Source: Syncephalis fuscata (Eukaryota > Zoopagomycota > Zoopagomycetes > Zoopagales > Piptocephalidaceae). From it: 64,000 nucleotides of DNA. The stretch is taken from positions 62,001 through 126,000 of the forward strand of contig JAHLTZ010000018.1 of the NCBI GenBank assembly GCA_025786725.1. Reading direction: 5' to 3'. The notes under the pieces were generated by a model. The model ran no database searches and was not told the DNA's origin. It was given only the letters and a program-made list of their open reading frames with translations. Shown piece after piece: positions 34,900 through 48,000 of this stretch (the stretch's first letter is position 1; each line of letters starts with the position of its first letter). The position numbers and the translations under genes are program-made.

Positions 34900-37800
34900 A
34901 ATAATGTATTGTTACGAATACATACTAATAGTTTAGTCATGTAATTTTCTATGCTTATTACCATTTATGGCAATAGTAATTAATTAGTATACGATCACGT
35001 GATTTATTTACAACTAATATATGTATTTATTAGCAAGCATACGGCGTAATGTCCTGTTCAAGATGCGTAGCAGTAATCATTATAGTCGATTATTATTTTA
35101 TAATTGACTCAACACTTTTACAATTGAATTATTACTTTTATTCTACTGTCTAATGTATTGCATAGGTGCTAATTTATTTAAGATAAAATAGTATTCACAT
35201 TTATCATTAAATGGAAAGAACAGACAATAAGTTCTGGTTCTTCTTTTACCGCTGTCTCTTATTATAGCTCATTTTATTATAAAAAAACATTGTCATTTGT
35301 TATTTTCAGTAAACATTGTCAATTACTTTATTTTTTTAGTTTTATTGCAAATACTAACTAGTTACAGGCATTAAACTAGCGTAGTTGTTAATTGCTTAAA
35401 ATTGTTATCGTTTTACAGTATTGCAATTAATCATTACGTCTAAGGTAGGCAATGTTTATTAACATTTATTGTTAAATAAACAAGTATGTATGTAATCATT
35501 TAAGCAGATAAGCGACGGTTACAGTATTCAACACAAGTATGTCAACAATAGCTAATATTCTGTTATTGGGTTTAAATTGTTATAAGCAACCTGTAGCTTG
35601 AAAACAGCTGAATATCATTCAACATTATATAACCGAAAGCATAATATATAATTGAAATCTAATAATAGATACTAGAGTAGTATTATTTATATTATTAGTA
35701 TATTATTACCTATGCAGAAAACAAACTATTGACTGATTCAATTTTGTAATGAATGCAACTATAGAGTTATCAACAAATTAACAAATAGTAATGCGTGCTG
35801 TCGCTTAAGTATGAAATTATCGAATAACATGGAATAAACTATAAATAAAAATATCATGTAATTTATGTTCATTACAAACAACTGTTACAATTGCCGATAT
35901 TTGCAAAAATAAAAAAGCTATTTATTTAATTCATATAATATATGTATAACAATATCGTAATACATGCAGTGGCTAAATAGCGTATTACAGTAACTTCCGT
36001 TACTTATTGATAAACGAATGTCTAATCTGAGCGCAATGTTGCGCGAAGCTTGTAACAACCACCACGTGGCTGTGAGGTAAAACGAAAGGCTGGTCGCATA
36101 TCGACTTCTTCGCCAGCCGGGACTACAAACTCAAATTGACGCACCAATGTTGCCAATAAAAGTCGAAGTTCCATCCACGCGAGACTAAATATATGTGTAA
36201 GCTTACTAGCAAAGACAACAATATGATGCTATGTATGTAACCACTTACTTTTGTCCAATACAAGAGCGAGATCCCATGGAGAACGTCATAAACGACTGTC
36301 GCATTAATTTCAATTGTTCAGAATCAGCTTCTATCCAACGTTCTGGTCGGAATTTGTCTGCATCTTCACCGTAGACCTTTGTTGAAAATTGTATAAAGCA
36401 AATAGAAATACCGATATCATACTATAAAGTAAAATAAAATTATTTGATTAGCTGCGGTTTTAAAAGTTAAACAACTTAACACTTACTCCCTCGGGTATAT
36501 GTACGCCACATAAGTCAATACCGCCAGGTGGTGAAATTTTCACGCTACCAGGAGCTACTGGGCGCATACGCATAACTTCATAAAGCGTAGCATTAAGATA
36601 AGGCAAGTTTTTGATTTCATCATGTTGAATATTGTGTGTGCGATCGGGACATATATTCTTAACTTCTTCAAGGAGCTTATGTAATACTTTTGGATGATCA
36701 TGTAGTAAATGTAGTGCCCTAATAGCAGTGCGATGTTAGTAAAATAAATAATAGTAATGAATATGGCTTACCAAGTAGTTGTTAGTGCTGTGCTATCACT
36801 GCCGCCAATACTAGTCATCGCAATTAGGCTGTTGGTCAATCATGGCATTTCTATCGAGTTGCACTACTTACAGTTGAATAATGGACTCGGCAATAAGCTG
36901 CTCAATGTCAAGTTTATCACCGGTCTCGGGATCTTCTGATTCAATAAGGCGCATCAGTACATCTTTGCCAGTGCCCTCTGGAATATCTTCGTTTTCAGCC
37001 TCCAGCTGCTTTGCCATACGTTTAAGAATTACTTCACGAGTAAACTAGATCAAGTTAACGATATTAGTTGAGTTACCAGTATGTTATTACACATATATAT
37101 TATACCTCAGCTATCTGCCTCTCAGACTTAAAGTGTTTTGGAAAAGTCCATCGATTACAAAATCGGCCAAATACTTGTTTCTTTAACATTGATTAATAAT
37201 TGACAAATTGATATTATAAATACTTACCATAATACCCAAAAGAGTTATATCGGAAATCCAATGAATAATTGGATGAGGTTTCTCTCCCGGCTTAACAATT
37301 AATGTTTCAAAAGATCCACCAAAGCTTACTGCGCCAATAACATCCTAATAAAATAAGATTAGTATGACGGGGTACTATACTGATCAGCTATCAATTACCA
37401 ATGTTGTATAGTGGAGCAGCTCCATAACATCGAATGTTTTTCCTGATTCAGCGTATTCATTAATTCTTCTTACGAGATGTTTAAGACCAGCCTCATAAAC
37501 TAGTGGCTCCATGTCGGATACAGAAGCAAGTGAAAATACTGGACCAATAGTACGTTTCTATTTTATTTGTTAGCTAAAACCTTGTTTGCCATAGCACATG
37601 AACTAACCAGCTTCCGATGAAAAGCAACATCTCTATAATGCCATAATAGCCGTCAATACACTGAATGAGCTGTATGTATATACTTACTGTGTAGAGAAAA
37701 TGTTATCACGATGAAACTGGAACGATTGGTATAGATTGCCTTTTGTTATTTTGGTTGAAGTGGATATCACTCTAACAGCATCTGGATCGGCAAGAGAAAC

Positions 37801-39368
37801 AAACTTCGGTACTGTAAAACGACGATTAATTAATGCTTTATATTAATTAATATTACTTACAAAGCCAAGAGACACTACCATATTTTTTGCTCAACTCATT
37901 ATGGTGATTCATTATTTCGCCGTTCACGGTATAATACATTGCAATAAGTTTGCCCAAAAATCGTGGCCGTGGTCCAGGTATTTTTGATCCTGGTGAAAAA
38001 AATTCATCGTATATAATCTAAATACCAGCAAATGTGTAAGTTGTCTTTCCTTATTATAATGAATTAATTACCTGTCCAGCAATACAGGCACCAATAGTAA
38101 CTCCAATAAATTGCCAATCAAGCAGACTATCTTTGAGCGAGCCGATAAGTGTTGATAAGATGGCCATGTTGGCAGTGGTAGTGTTTTACTTTGCAGTAAA
38201 TAAGACAGAACATGTAAAAAAAACAAATTTAAATTATGCAGGAATAGACAATATGAACAATAGCTAATGCGCAGCTTATATACCATGCAGCCTTGAGTGC
38301 CATAGGCATGGAAAAACTTGTCCACGTGCCTAGTGTTTGCAAACCGGTTTTAAATCCGTAATCCATGCCTTAAGTCATTTGACAAACATTCTAGAAGGTA
38401 TAATGTTCATATTACCACGGATCATCGGCCTTTTGCAGTCTCTATAAACCTGTTTAATATTAATTGCAATTTAGTATTTAGCTGTATATGCTATCGGTAA
38501 TTGTAAATACAATGGTACTACAGTTTATTTTTATTCATTTATTTCTATTTATTTAATAATTAATTAATTAATCAGTTCAATTTAATAATAACTTTATTAT
38601 TCAGTTATATTTAATAGTAATTTTGTTTTATATAAAACATTCGGTACCGTTATTACCGAAAGCCGTGGCCATGAACTGCTAAGGTGTATTATTATACAAA
38701 CCGGAAATATGCGTCATAAAACGGCAAACCATTCCCGTAAAACATATGCACCTTTTTCTAATTGACTAATATTGCTAATCTATACGTTATATTTTTAGAT
38801 AATAGTCATAATTATTATGTCATTTAAAAACATTTTATTAATTTTTCTACAAGCCTGTTATTTTACTAAGTATTGTTATGGATGCATACTAATAGTTTAG
38901 TCATGTAATTTTCTATGCTTATTACCATTTATGGCAATAGTAATTAATTAGTATACGATCACGTGATTTATTTACAACTAATATATGTATTTATTAGCAA
39001 GCATGCGGCGTAATGTCCTGTTCAAGATGCGTAGCAGTAATCAATATAGTCGATTATTATTTTATAATTGACTCAATACTTTTACAATTGAATTATTACT
39101 TTTATTCTACTGTCTAATATATTGCATAGGCGCTAATTTATTTAAGATAAAATAGTATTCACATTTATCATTAAATGGAAAGAACAGACAATAAGTTCTG
39201 GTTCTTCTTTTACCGCTGTCTCTTATTATAGCTCATTTTATTATAAAAAAACATTGTCATTTGTTATTTTCAGTAAACATTGTCGATTACTTTATTTTTT
39301 TAGTTTTATTGCAAATACTAACTAGTTACAGGCATTAAACTAGCGTAGTTGTTAATTGCTTAAAAATT
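34900..39368 (-). repeat. Inverted copy of the P450 tandem unit
   Basis: This 4.47-kb block is the reverse complement of one unit of the array at 1-7.4 kb: promoter side on the right, 3' flank on the left. A segment of about 480 bp, present once between the two tandem genes (about 3857-4340), is present on both sides of the inverted gene (about 34900-35395 and 38878-39368). This is what is expected if more than one unit length was copied from a larger tandem array. The left edge is near 34900 (…TATTGTTACGAATACAT). The right edge is near 39368, after TAATTGCTTAAAA. Confidence 0.88.
36022..38167 (-). CDS. Cytochrome P450 monooxygenase, inverted copy 3
   Basis: Intact third member of the near-identical group, on the minus strand. 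Twelve exons of the same lengths as copies 1 and 2: 38167-38072, 38017-37861, 37811-37688, 37632-37608, 37557-37399, 37344-37228, 37180-37106, 37044-36872, 36810-36772, 36718-36487, 36421-36249, 36184-36022. Total 1533 nt, 510 aa. It is a mosaic. Exon 2, exon 10, the start of exon 11 and the final codons match copy 1. The heme-loop region of exon 11 (FSMGSRSC) and the start of exon 12 match copy 2. The distal promoter follows copy 2, while the proximal leader follows copy 1. All junctions and frames are open, so it should be functional. Confidence 0.9.
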
Positions 39369-39745
39369 GCTATTTATAAATACATTATTAGTCATATGAA
39401 CAAATAACTTTGTGTTATGGAGGAAATAATGCAAAGCGTTCAAGTTTTATTATCGGCTTTATTTGCTATAGAGTATCAAATTTATTCAATGTCAATAAAT
39501 ACTTTTGATTATTAGTCTCTTATTATTTCAATGGCATAAAAAGTTATTCAATTTAATATAATGAAATTTAATAATTAATGACAAATAAAAAGTAATTCTA
39601 TTATCAATATATATATACATGTGTGTGTGTGTGTGACTACTATACTATTTGTATTCGTTATGAAAACAATATATCAATGAACTCTTCTCGCTATGCTGCA
39701 CGTTTTTAAGCACCGCCTTTTCTTTTCTTTTTCTTTTGCATAAAT
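39369..39745. other. Intergenic region upstream of OGG1
   Basis: About 380 bp with no gene. It contains a GT dinucleotide run near 39620-39633 and a pyrimidine-rich TTTTC tract (39716-39735) just before the OGG1 start. Confidence 0.5.
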
Positions 39746-41235
39746 ATGGTTTCAACAAAACGCAAAGCGTCCATTGCGACGGAGATTGTTAAAACAATTC
39801 GGAAGAAACACCAGCTCTATGACCAGACCAATGAACTGTGTCCCAAGCTCGAAGAAACAGTGGAAAAGTTGAGCGAGATTCCAATAATAGACGAGCAAAA
39901 ACCTATACTAAATCAATGGCATTCATTACCTATGCCAGACGGCGAACAACTATCTTTACGTCTTACACTAACCTCGGGACAATCATTTCGCTGGCAAGAA
40001 ACATCACCGCAACATTGGTAAGTTGAATAAAGTAGGATAAGTATGGCAATTAAGCGATAATATAATACATATTAGGTCATGTGTACTTGATCATCGATTG
40101 TATACACTACGCCAAGAAGGCAAGTAATAAATGTAATTTTAGTAAATAAATAATAATATTTTAATTTGAAACAGAGGAACTAGCGCCAATATTTTATCGA
40201 GTACAATCAAGTAAAGCTATTAATAAAGAGGAAACTGAAGAGAATAAACAAGCGGTGTCGACGCTTATTTCACATCTACGATTGGATGTTGCATTAACCG
40301 AACGATTAAGTCAATGGTCAGCGTGTGATGCTACATTTGCTGCATGTATTGCTCGATCGGCGGCAACAACAACTGGTGTTCGTATTCTACGCCTCACTCC
40401 AGCTGAAGCACTCATATCGTTTATCTGTTCAAGTAACAATCACGTAGGACGGATTAGTAGCATGGTAAATTAGATGTAGTTATTTCTTCTTCTTACTAAT
40501 TCATTATTCTAGGTTCAGCGATTATGCTTAGAATTAGGCACTTATCATGGCACAGTTGATGACATACCTATTCATGCTTTTCCACAGTTAGCTGATTTAG
40601 CACCAGCTTCGATAGAATCGAAACTAAGACAATGGGGATTTGGATATAGAGCACGATTTATACGGGAGACAGCACAACATATTATTGATAAACAACCAAA
40701 AGGTGAAGATTGGCTCGATACGATTAGTCAACTATCTTATGCAGAAGCGAAAGCTGCACTTATTAAGCTACCCGGTGTAAGTATTAAATAATTAAGCATT
40801 ATATTTAACATAGCTTATATTGGCAAATTTAATTATTAGGTAGGACCAAAGGTTGCTGATTGTATTGTAAGTTTACTCACTATAATAGAACCAGGTGTAG
40901 ATTTGTTGTCACATTAACTAGTTATCCTTATTTATATCATTTATAGTGCCTATTTGGTCTTGATATGCCAGAAGCAGTACCAGTAGACACACACTTGTGG
41001 CGTATTGCTCAGCGAGACTATGGACTGGGTCGTCAACGACAATTAACAAAAACATTAACTGCACGAGAATACGATGCAGTTGGTGATTGTTTAAGACGCC
41101 ATTTTGGTATGGAAGCAGGCTGGGCCCATTCAGTAAGTTGCTATCATTTATTTATACAAATTATTAAATAGCAATGTTGAATAGTTTTTATTTACATCGG
41201 AATTAAGAAAAAATGGAAAATCTAAGGGACAGTAA
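39746..41235 (+). CDS. OGG1: 8-oxoguanine DNA glycosylase/lyase (OGG1)
   Basis: Bifunctional base-excision repair enzyme that removes 8-oxoguanine opposite C and nicks the strand. Seven exons: 39746-40017, 40076-40119, 40175-40464, 40513-40776, 40840-40866, 40947-41132, 41185-41235. They sum to 1134 nt, 377 aa. The N-terminal OGG domain has LTLTSGQSFRWQE. The helix-hairpin-helix reads LPGVGPKVADC, with the catalytic lysine at about 294, followed by AVPVDTHLWRIAQRDYG with the catalytic Asp at about 313. That is the same 19-residue spacing as human K249/D268. SNNHVGRISSMVQRLC is also diagnostic. The N-terminus is basic (KRKASIATEIVKTIRKK), possibly a nuclear or mitochondrial targeting segment. 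Intron 2 has a GC donor (GCAAGT at 40120). Confidence 0.94.
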
Positions 41236-41912
41236 TAATATGATTTGTTTTTATAGCAATTTGGTAACAATCTAATTGCTATTTGGTGGTTAAATGACTA
41301 GATTTAATAGCATTCAATCTATTGAACATGATGGTGGGTGGTGAATGAGTCGACATTTACTAATAATAAAGCTAGAACAAAAATAAAATAGTTTTGGATA
41401 GAGGAAGGCTAGATGAGTATAGAATAGTATATAAAATGATAAATTTACGGTAAGAAAGCATATAAAATGATGTTAAATTTATAGTGTATATAATGCAATA
41501 AGTGGACTAAATAAAGTATATTGAAACATATAAGCAATAGGATGTGTCTAGTATGATATAAAATGATATATAATAGTGTGCGACATGTTGGGAATGATAT
41601 AGGTGGATAGAGGATATATGCGTACTGGATACTGAATCTACAATAATGAGTATTTGATGATTGATATCATTCATCAGCCACCATCATGTTCAATAGGCTG
41701 AGTGTTATTAAATATTAGTCATTTGGCCACCAAACAAACATTAAATAACTAATAAATGTCTATAAAATAAATAAATGAATTGCTATTACCATATTTAATA
41801 ATGATAAAGTTGATTGATAATGCAATCCTACGCTTTAGTTCACTTATTTAAAAACAAATAGTTTTTTAAAGATATTTATTTGAAACAAATAGCATGCCAT
41901 GTATTTTCAATT
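41236..41912. other. Intergenic region occupied by a miniature transposon-like repeat
   Basis: Between OGG1 (+) and the chitinase gene (-). Most of it (41282-41734) is the inverted-repeat element described separately. The rest is AT-rich with no gene. Confidence 0.6.
41282..41734. mobile_element. Miniature inverted-repeat element (MITE-like), copy A
   Basis: The ends are inverted repeats: TTTGGTGGTTAAATGACTA at 41282-41300 and its near-complement TAGTCATTTGGCCACCAAA at 41716-41734. The similarity extends inward about 75 bp through a TTGAACATGATGGTGG block on one side and CCACCATCATGTTCAA on the other. It is about 453 bp with no coding capacity. Related, partly rearranged copies lie at 48.6-49.7 kb. 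No clear target-site duplication was identified. Confidence 0.7.
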
Positions 41913-43278
41913 TCATATAAAAATGACCAATATAGAAAGAGAAATAAAGATTATTAGGCGAATAAAGTTGGTTCTACTTTCTAGGCTGTTGCTATTAGCG
42001 GATGCCTCCATAGCCTTTAGTCCTAAAGCATAAATAAGGATAATTATTAGTAAATGAGCCATTTAATAACTGTCATCGCTACTTACGTCCCGAGTTTCCG
42101 GATGCCACAGTAGAAAGTAGCTCGCCGTTATCTTGATTTAATGCCCAAATCATAACACCGCCATAGTTATTCTTACGAACGTAGTTCACCTTGACGGCTA
42201 AACTTTGTGGATCGTCATAACTAATAAATGTCTTTGATTTGTCATTGTAAAGCCATGGTGTTTTTGTACCATCGTCCCAGTTGCGCTGCCAGCCAGTGCC
42301 TTTATTAGCGGCACTTGTCGATGTTAAAATCTTATTGCTGCGTAAATCCTTCCATGTCCATACACCACCTGAGCCAGCGCTTCCATCGGCGCCAGCTGCT
42401 TGGGCAACATTTTTATTTTGCTGGCCATACATGCTGTTCGCCTTGAGCGCCGAGGCGGCAACAGCCGACCGACCATAAAACGCTAAACCCATGACAATCT
42501 TCTCACGTGGAAATTTGGCATCAGACCAAGCCTTCGCAGCCGTAGTAAAACTAACTGGCGGCTCATTGCCACTTTTAGCTGGATCAAAAGGTGCGTTAGG
42601 TCCGGTAGTGCTGCTCCATGACCCGTAAACATCGTAGGCCATAACCTGAACGAAGGAAAGTGGGCCGGCAAACGCGCTAACATCTTTCATTGGTCCGTTG
42701 GGTCCGTCGAATGGCTCGACGCGTACTGCAGCTGAAATGTATTTATCTTTAGGCAGTTGACTGCGCAGCTCTTTAAGCAGTGTAAGGAAATTGCTCGAGT
42801 CGTCTTTACGGCCAGTTACACCGTTGGTTGCACGGCCAGGATATTCCCAATCGATATCGACACCGTCCAAGTTATACTTTGCTACAAAGTCACGTGTTTG
42901 TTGAATGAATCGGCTGCGCTTGCTTGAATCGGCTGCTATAGCGCTAAATGGGGCCGAACCCGACCAGCCACCAATAGAAATGGCAACACGTACATTGTGC
43001 TGATGTGCATTCTTCACCAAATCGGTTAAAACATTAGCAGTTTGAATGGTGGGTGCATTAGTATTGGCATTAATGAGTGCAAATGCATAGTTGATATGCG
43101 TCAATTTGCTATAATCAATTTTGTTTGGTGGCAATTGTTGGCTATTCCAGTCGGTGTAATAGCCAACAACCATGCCGCTCCCCGAAGCACGTTTGCTAAG
43201 CACGGCCGAATTGTCCTGCCACGAAGGCGTAGGAAGCAGAACTAGTAGAAATAGAATAAGAAACCAAGAGCGCTGCAT
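41913..43278 (-). CDS. GH18 chitinase, secreted, possibly membrane-anchored
   Basis: Glycoside hydrolase family 18 chitinase. Signal peptide at residues 1-21 (MQRSWFLILFLLVLLPTPSW then Q). Visible are GYYTDW, the SIGGW strand, and the catalytic DxxDxDxE in DGVDIDWEYPG with Glu at about 145. QVMAYDVYGSW, GLAFYGR and the closing GGVMIWALNQDNGEL are also present. Read without splicing it stops at 42079 (399 aa). At that point there is a strong donor (GTAAGT), a TACTAAT branch site and a TTTAG acceptor. Splicing (exons 43278-42087 and 42022-41913) gives 433 aa with a Ser/Asn-rich linker and a hydrophobic C-terminus (IRLIIFISFSILVIFI), like a tail anchor or GPI-addition signal. I favour the spliced form. 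Likely role: cell-wall remodelling or attack on other fungi or arthropods. Confidence 0.88.
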
Positions 43279-45019
43279 TTTAGAATTGTAGTATAATTGA
43301 TTTTAGGATTTTTAAAGTACATCGACTGCTTTTTATACTGGCCATGTATTTTATATGTTTGCCATTATCCAATATTCCCATCGAGATGCGATCGGTCGAT
43401 TAATGCGTATTGTTCAAAACATTGTTCTTCGTTAGCATTGCTTCAATGTGACACGGGCTAGTATAATCTCCGATGTGTGTATATAGTACGGTAGTTTTTT
43501 ACCCGGTTTATATTCTCATTCGCACGCTTTGTTGCAAGGAAGTGTTCGAAAAATAGCGGTTTTAGAAGTTACAGACTAGATAGGCAAGTAGTACCTTATC
43601 TTACAGCCATTCTATAACGTTAGCCTTTGATGCTTGCTAGTACACTATGCTCAAATAACGCATGCTAGTCGTTTAACATAGATGATAACAAAGTTATTTA
43701 TTATTTATCATTAGTTATTACAGCTCGACCGTAAAGAAATGAATAAATTTAAACTAAAGAGGTGTAATATAAAATTAGTAACTAATACTATTGATTAATA
43801 TCGAATAAAACTAGTATTTTGTAACGAATACAGTTGATAATAAAACGAGCGTTTATACCACATTTTATCCTTAGCAGTGTTACTAACCTATATGACTAAT
43901 CATATGTGCATAGCTAGCACTTTCTACTGGCTACATCATTGTAATAGCCATTTGTTGCTGGTAATCATTATTGACATCCGATATTTCACTATTCTTGTGA
44001 ATATTCACACATAATATGTTGTCCAGTCATACAATCTATTTCTTAGATATGTTATCATAAAAACGATTAATATATTGGGGTAGCAGCAATCATAGTTTCT
44101 AATCATTAGCTGTATTAACAACATTATTTTTAATAGTTAAATAATTACAAATATATTTATTATATTTTGAATATCCATTTTGTGCAGCTTATGTAGTTAA
44201 TTACAGTCTTTTAAATAAATATAAAACCGTTACACGCAATCACATAGCGAAGTTGATCAATGACTGTTTTCTCATTTGAACTCAGTGGAATGTTCATGTT
44301 TTATTTATACATGAAAACAAATGCATGTCTGGCAATCACCAGTTGTAATTTTATGTCGTATCATGCTTTTTGCAACGTAGGTATAAATGTGCTTCATGAT
44401 GACACCAAATTAAGCATATCAACTAATGTTTCAGTTTTACAATTGTTACAATTTCGGTTTGTCAATAGTTGATTAGCATAAATGAATTCAATATAACTAC
44501 GCCATTTATTTATTTAATAATAATATCAATCTCAAGCGATTCTACCCTATAGATTGGACAAATAAATAAATAAAATTAATATCAGTAGTTTATTTAGTTT
44601 ATTATCTTATTTAACTATATTAATATTATTATATTAATATGTGTGTACTATCATTTCATTTACAAATTATATTTTAAATACCTATAAACTTTGCTATTTA
44701 TTTATTAAGACAAGCAAAATACTAATTATATAACATATTGTGTGCTATTTGTATGTTATGCTAAATGTTTTTTATTAAAATTCGAGCTACCAAACGTTTT
44801 ATTGTTTGTAGAAAATTCATCCATTTACTACTACTACTACTACTACGAACTTGTAGCACACGCTTACCTTGTTCACACAATTCATCCATTGTATTTTGAT
44901 CATTGAGTTTATTCTGTTCTTTTTTCTTCAAGACTGTACGTTGTATACGAATCTGCGTTTGTTTGTGCCCTGTTCTGCCACCACTGCCCTGCCTGATCAA
45001 TCTGTAGCTTGCCGTTCAC
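43279..45019. other. Divergent intergenic region, chitinase and membrane-FN3 gene
   Basis: 1.74 kb with no convincing gene. A TATAAAAA sequence on the minus strand at about 43330-43337 is a good TATA box for the chitinase, about 55 bp before its ATG. The middle (43.7-44.8 kb) is very AT-rich. A TAC/CTA trinucleotide run lies near 44828-44846. Confidence 0.5.
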
Positions 45020-48000
45020 ATGGCAGGCGCTTTTTTATCGAGCAATCCGTGGAAACAAACGACGCAGCACCAGCAGCTGATTGAGCCGCAAGACTCTTCG
45101 ATTGTAGCGGCTCTTTGGCAGGGATCCGGCCTGCGTGATCTGTTCCATGACAATGGCTTTGTAGAAGCATTTTCCAAAGTGCTGGACGGGTAAGTATTGT
45201 CGCCTGTTTAACTACTGCAATTATACATATAGTCGCTGTTGGTTCGACAGGTCGGTTATAGATATCCTAATTTGGCGCTAACCTGTATACTGCAACAGGC
45301 ACAAATCGCTGACTGTTTTGCTAGCGTGGCTATTTATGCTACTGCTCGACTACTGCAGCTATGTACCGACGGAATGGTTCTTCTTTACTTATTTCACCTT
45401 CACCGTACTATCGCAAAGTGTAGAGCTCGGATTTCCGGTGCTTTTGCTATTTTCTGTGCTTATGGTTGTGGCCGATATTGTTATCTATTTAACTGTGCCA
45501 TTTGGCTATCTTTGCCTTGCTTCGTCAAGTGTGGTGTATGCGTTTCTAGTCAACGGATTCCACGGGCTTGATATGAGAGGTTGGATGCTTTCAGCTGCTT
45601 TAACGGTAGCTCGTCTGTATATTCCTTGGTACACTGTACTTCCGCCTTCATTTATGGCACCAATCGCAGCCCATTGTACGGCATTTGGTCTTTGCTGGTT
45701 TATTTATAGATCGATCTATTTGCTATACACTTCTTTTGATCAAGTCTGTATGATTTTTGGTCTAATTTTACCACAAGCACCGGTGGTGACTGTGCGCAAT
45801 ATCACCGACAGCAGCTTTAATCTATTCTGGTGTGTACCACTACACGGCAATATTTCAAAGCATATTATTGAAATTAATGGTGCTATGGCGGGCGAATCCG
45901 ACCAACGAGAAACATCAGTGGCTATTATGGGGCTGCTACCTAATACAAAATACGCTATACGAGTATGGGCAGTTTCTGATGCAAATGCGCAAACACCATC
46001 ACCCTTTATTTATATTCGAACACTTGGCGTGACAAATGCAGACTTGGCTGCTGAGCAAGTTCAATCGGCTGCAAATGACGAACTGGACACCGTATTAGAC
46101 TCTGCCATAGTTGCTGAAGGTGTAAGCGAACCTATTCAAACTGTTGAAAGAAATACAGAGGTTGAAGCAGCTCAAGGTTTGAATGAAAACAGCGTAAATG
46201 AAAAGACGACAATACCAACAGTTGTTAATGCACCTACTTTAACAGAAGCAATGCCAGTACATAGTGAGAATTTACGAGCTAAAGTTACCGATGAAGATAT
46301 ACAGAAGTTGCAAGATGAAATTAATCGTAATGTTTTTTTATGTAAAGGTATTGAAAAAGCAATTACCGATATACAGGACCGTCATGATACTGAAAGCAAA
46401 CAGCTATACACTGAATTGGAATCACTTCGCGTGCAAAGAAAAAACGACGAAGAGACGCGCAGTAAACTTCGGTCAACATTAAAGGCACTTGATGAACAGC
46501 GACATGAATTGGATTCGATTAAAAATAAGCGAGAACGTGAAATAAGATCAGAGACAAATCTAGAACGTCAGATGCGCGATACTTGTAATAGTAAAGAGCG
46601 GGAAATTCGTACATTAACAGAAAATACGCATAAACACAATAGCTCTGTAGTCAATTTAAAGGCGCAGCTTGCAGAGCAGAAGGAGAGAATGGATGGGCAG
46701 ATACGCAATGTACAACAAGAAGCCAAAGAGGTACAGCGACAACTTACCGATTTGAATATGCAACACATAGAACAAAGTAAACAGGTGAAGGAGCTACGTG
46801 CTCAGCTAACGCAACTACACGCAGAAGCTGACCACTTTGACCGTCTTGCATCTCGATCCGATAAGCGAAAACAACAACAACATGCTAAACAGGAACGGCG
46901 TGAACTGTACGAGAAAAGTGTGCAGCTACAAGAGAAAGGAAAACAGCTGCAAGAGATACTTCGAGATGTTACAAGAGAGAAAGTGTCGTTGATGGAGGCG
47001 TTGACACGTATGCGACGTGGTGGCTATGACATTAATGATCCACTGTCATTGACCAAAGGACATACTATAACATCCAATACATTTATAAAAAGTCGCGATA
47101 TATCATCTCCTTTATTAAAACAACATCGAGCAATTATTGGTGCTTTACCTCTTCGATCATCGGCTTCGGCTAATGAACTTCATCAGCAAAATCAGCGATA
47201 TTTTACTACACCATTCGATCTGCCAAGTATCCGGGATGGTGCTGTTCGTACTTCACTTGCTATGGCCAATGAACATTCAGTCATTGGAACATCACCATTA
47301 TCCAGTCATAATATGTTAACAAATACCACTATTGCTACTACTACCGCTACTACTACCCCTATACCTAGTACTGTAATGACCAGTAGCAGAACACCAAATG
47401 ATAGATCAGAATTAATAGGTGCAGATAATTATTTTACACAATTTACCAATGGTCATAATGGCGATTATTTCTCTACATCCCGCTATGGTCGTCGTAATTC
47501 TGATCCACAGGTCGAGTGTCCAGTAATTGAAGAAAAACAACTTTTGCCATGGCCTTCTACGCCAGTTAACAGCAGCCATGGAGACTATAACAACAATAAC
47601 AACAACAACAACAACAATAATAATAATAATAGTAGCATTAGTCAGCATGGATCTGCACCATATACTAATCCAATTGGACCAACATTATTGGCTAATGTCG
47701 GTGAATTCTGGTCATGGCCCAATGATACTGTACCATTTGCAAATCTATATTCAAATGGTAGTACTGCAGCACATTCTAATGAACATAATCGGCGCAGTCA
47801 TAGTCAACACAGTACACCTATACTTAACCCACAGCAACAACTACACGGAGAAGGGAGAATGGATTTATTAATGAACGGCTATTTATCTGGACTGAACTCT
47901 TTACGACGTCGTGGCCAAGGAACTCGGTCCTATTCATTTGGCAACGCTAGCAACAATCCATCGGATTCATGGCTATCTAATCCATTTGAAGCTCCCGGCG

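Noticed and set aside
44260-44472. 70-codon open frame in the chitinase upstream region
   Set aside because: It is a short isolated frame in very AT-rich DNA, with no homology I recognise and no promoter or splice context.
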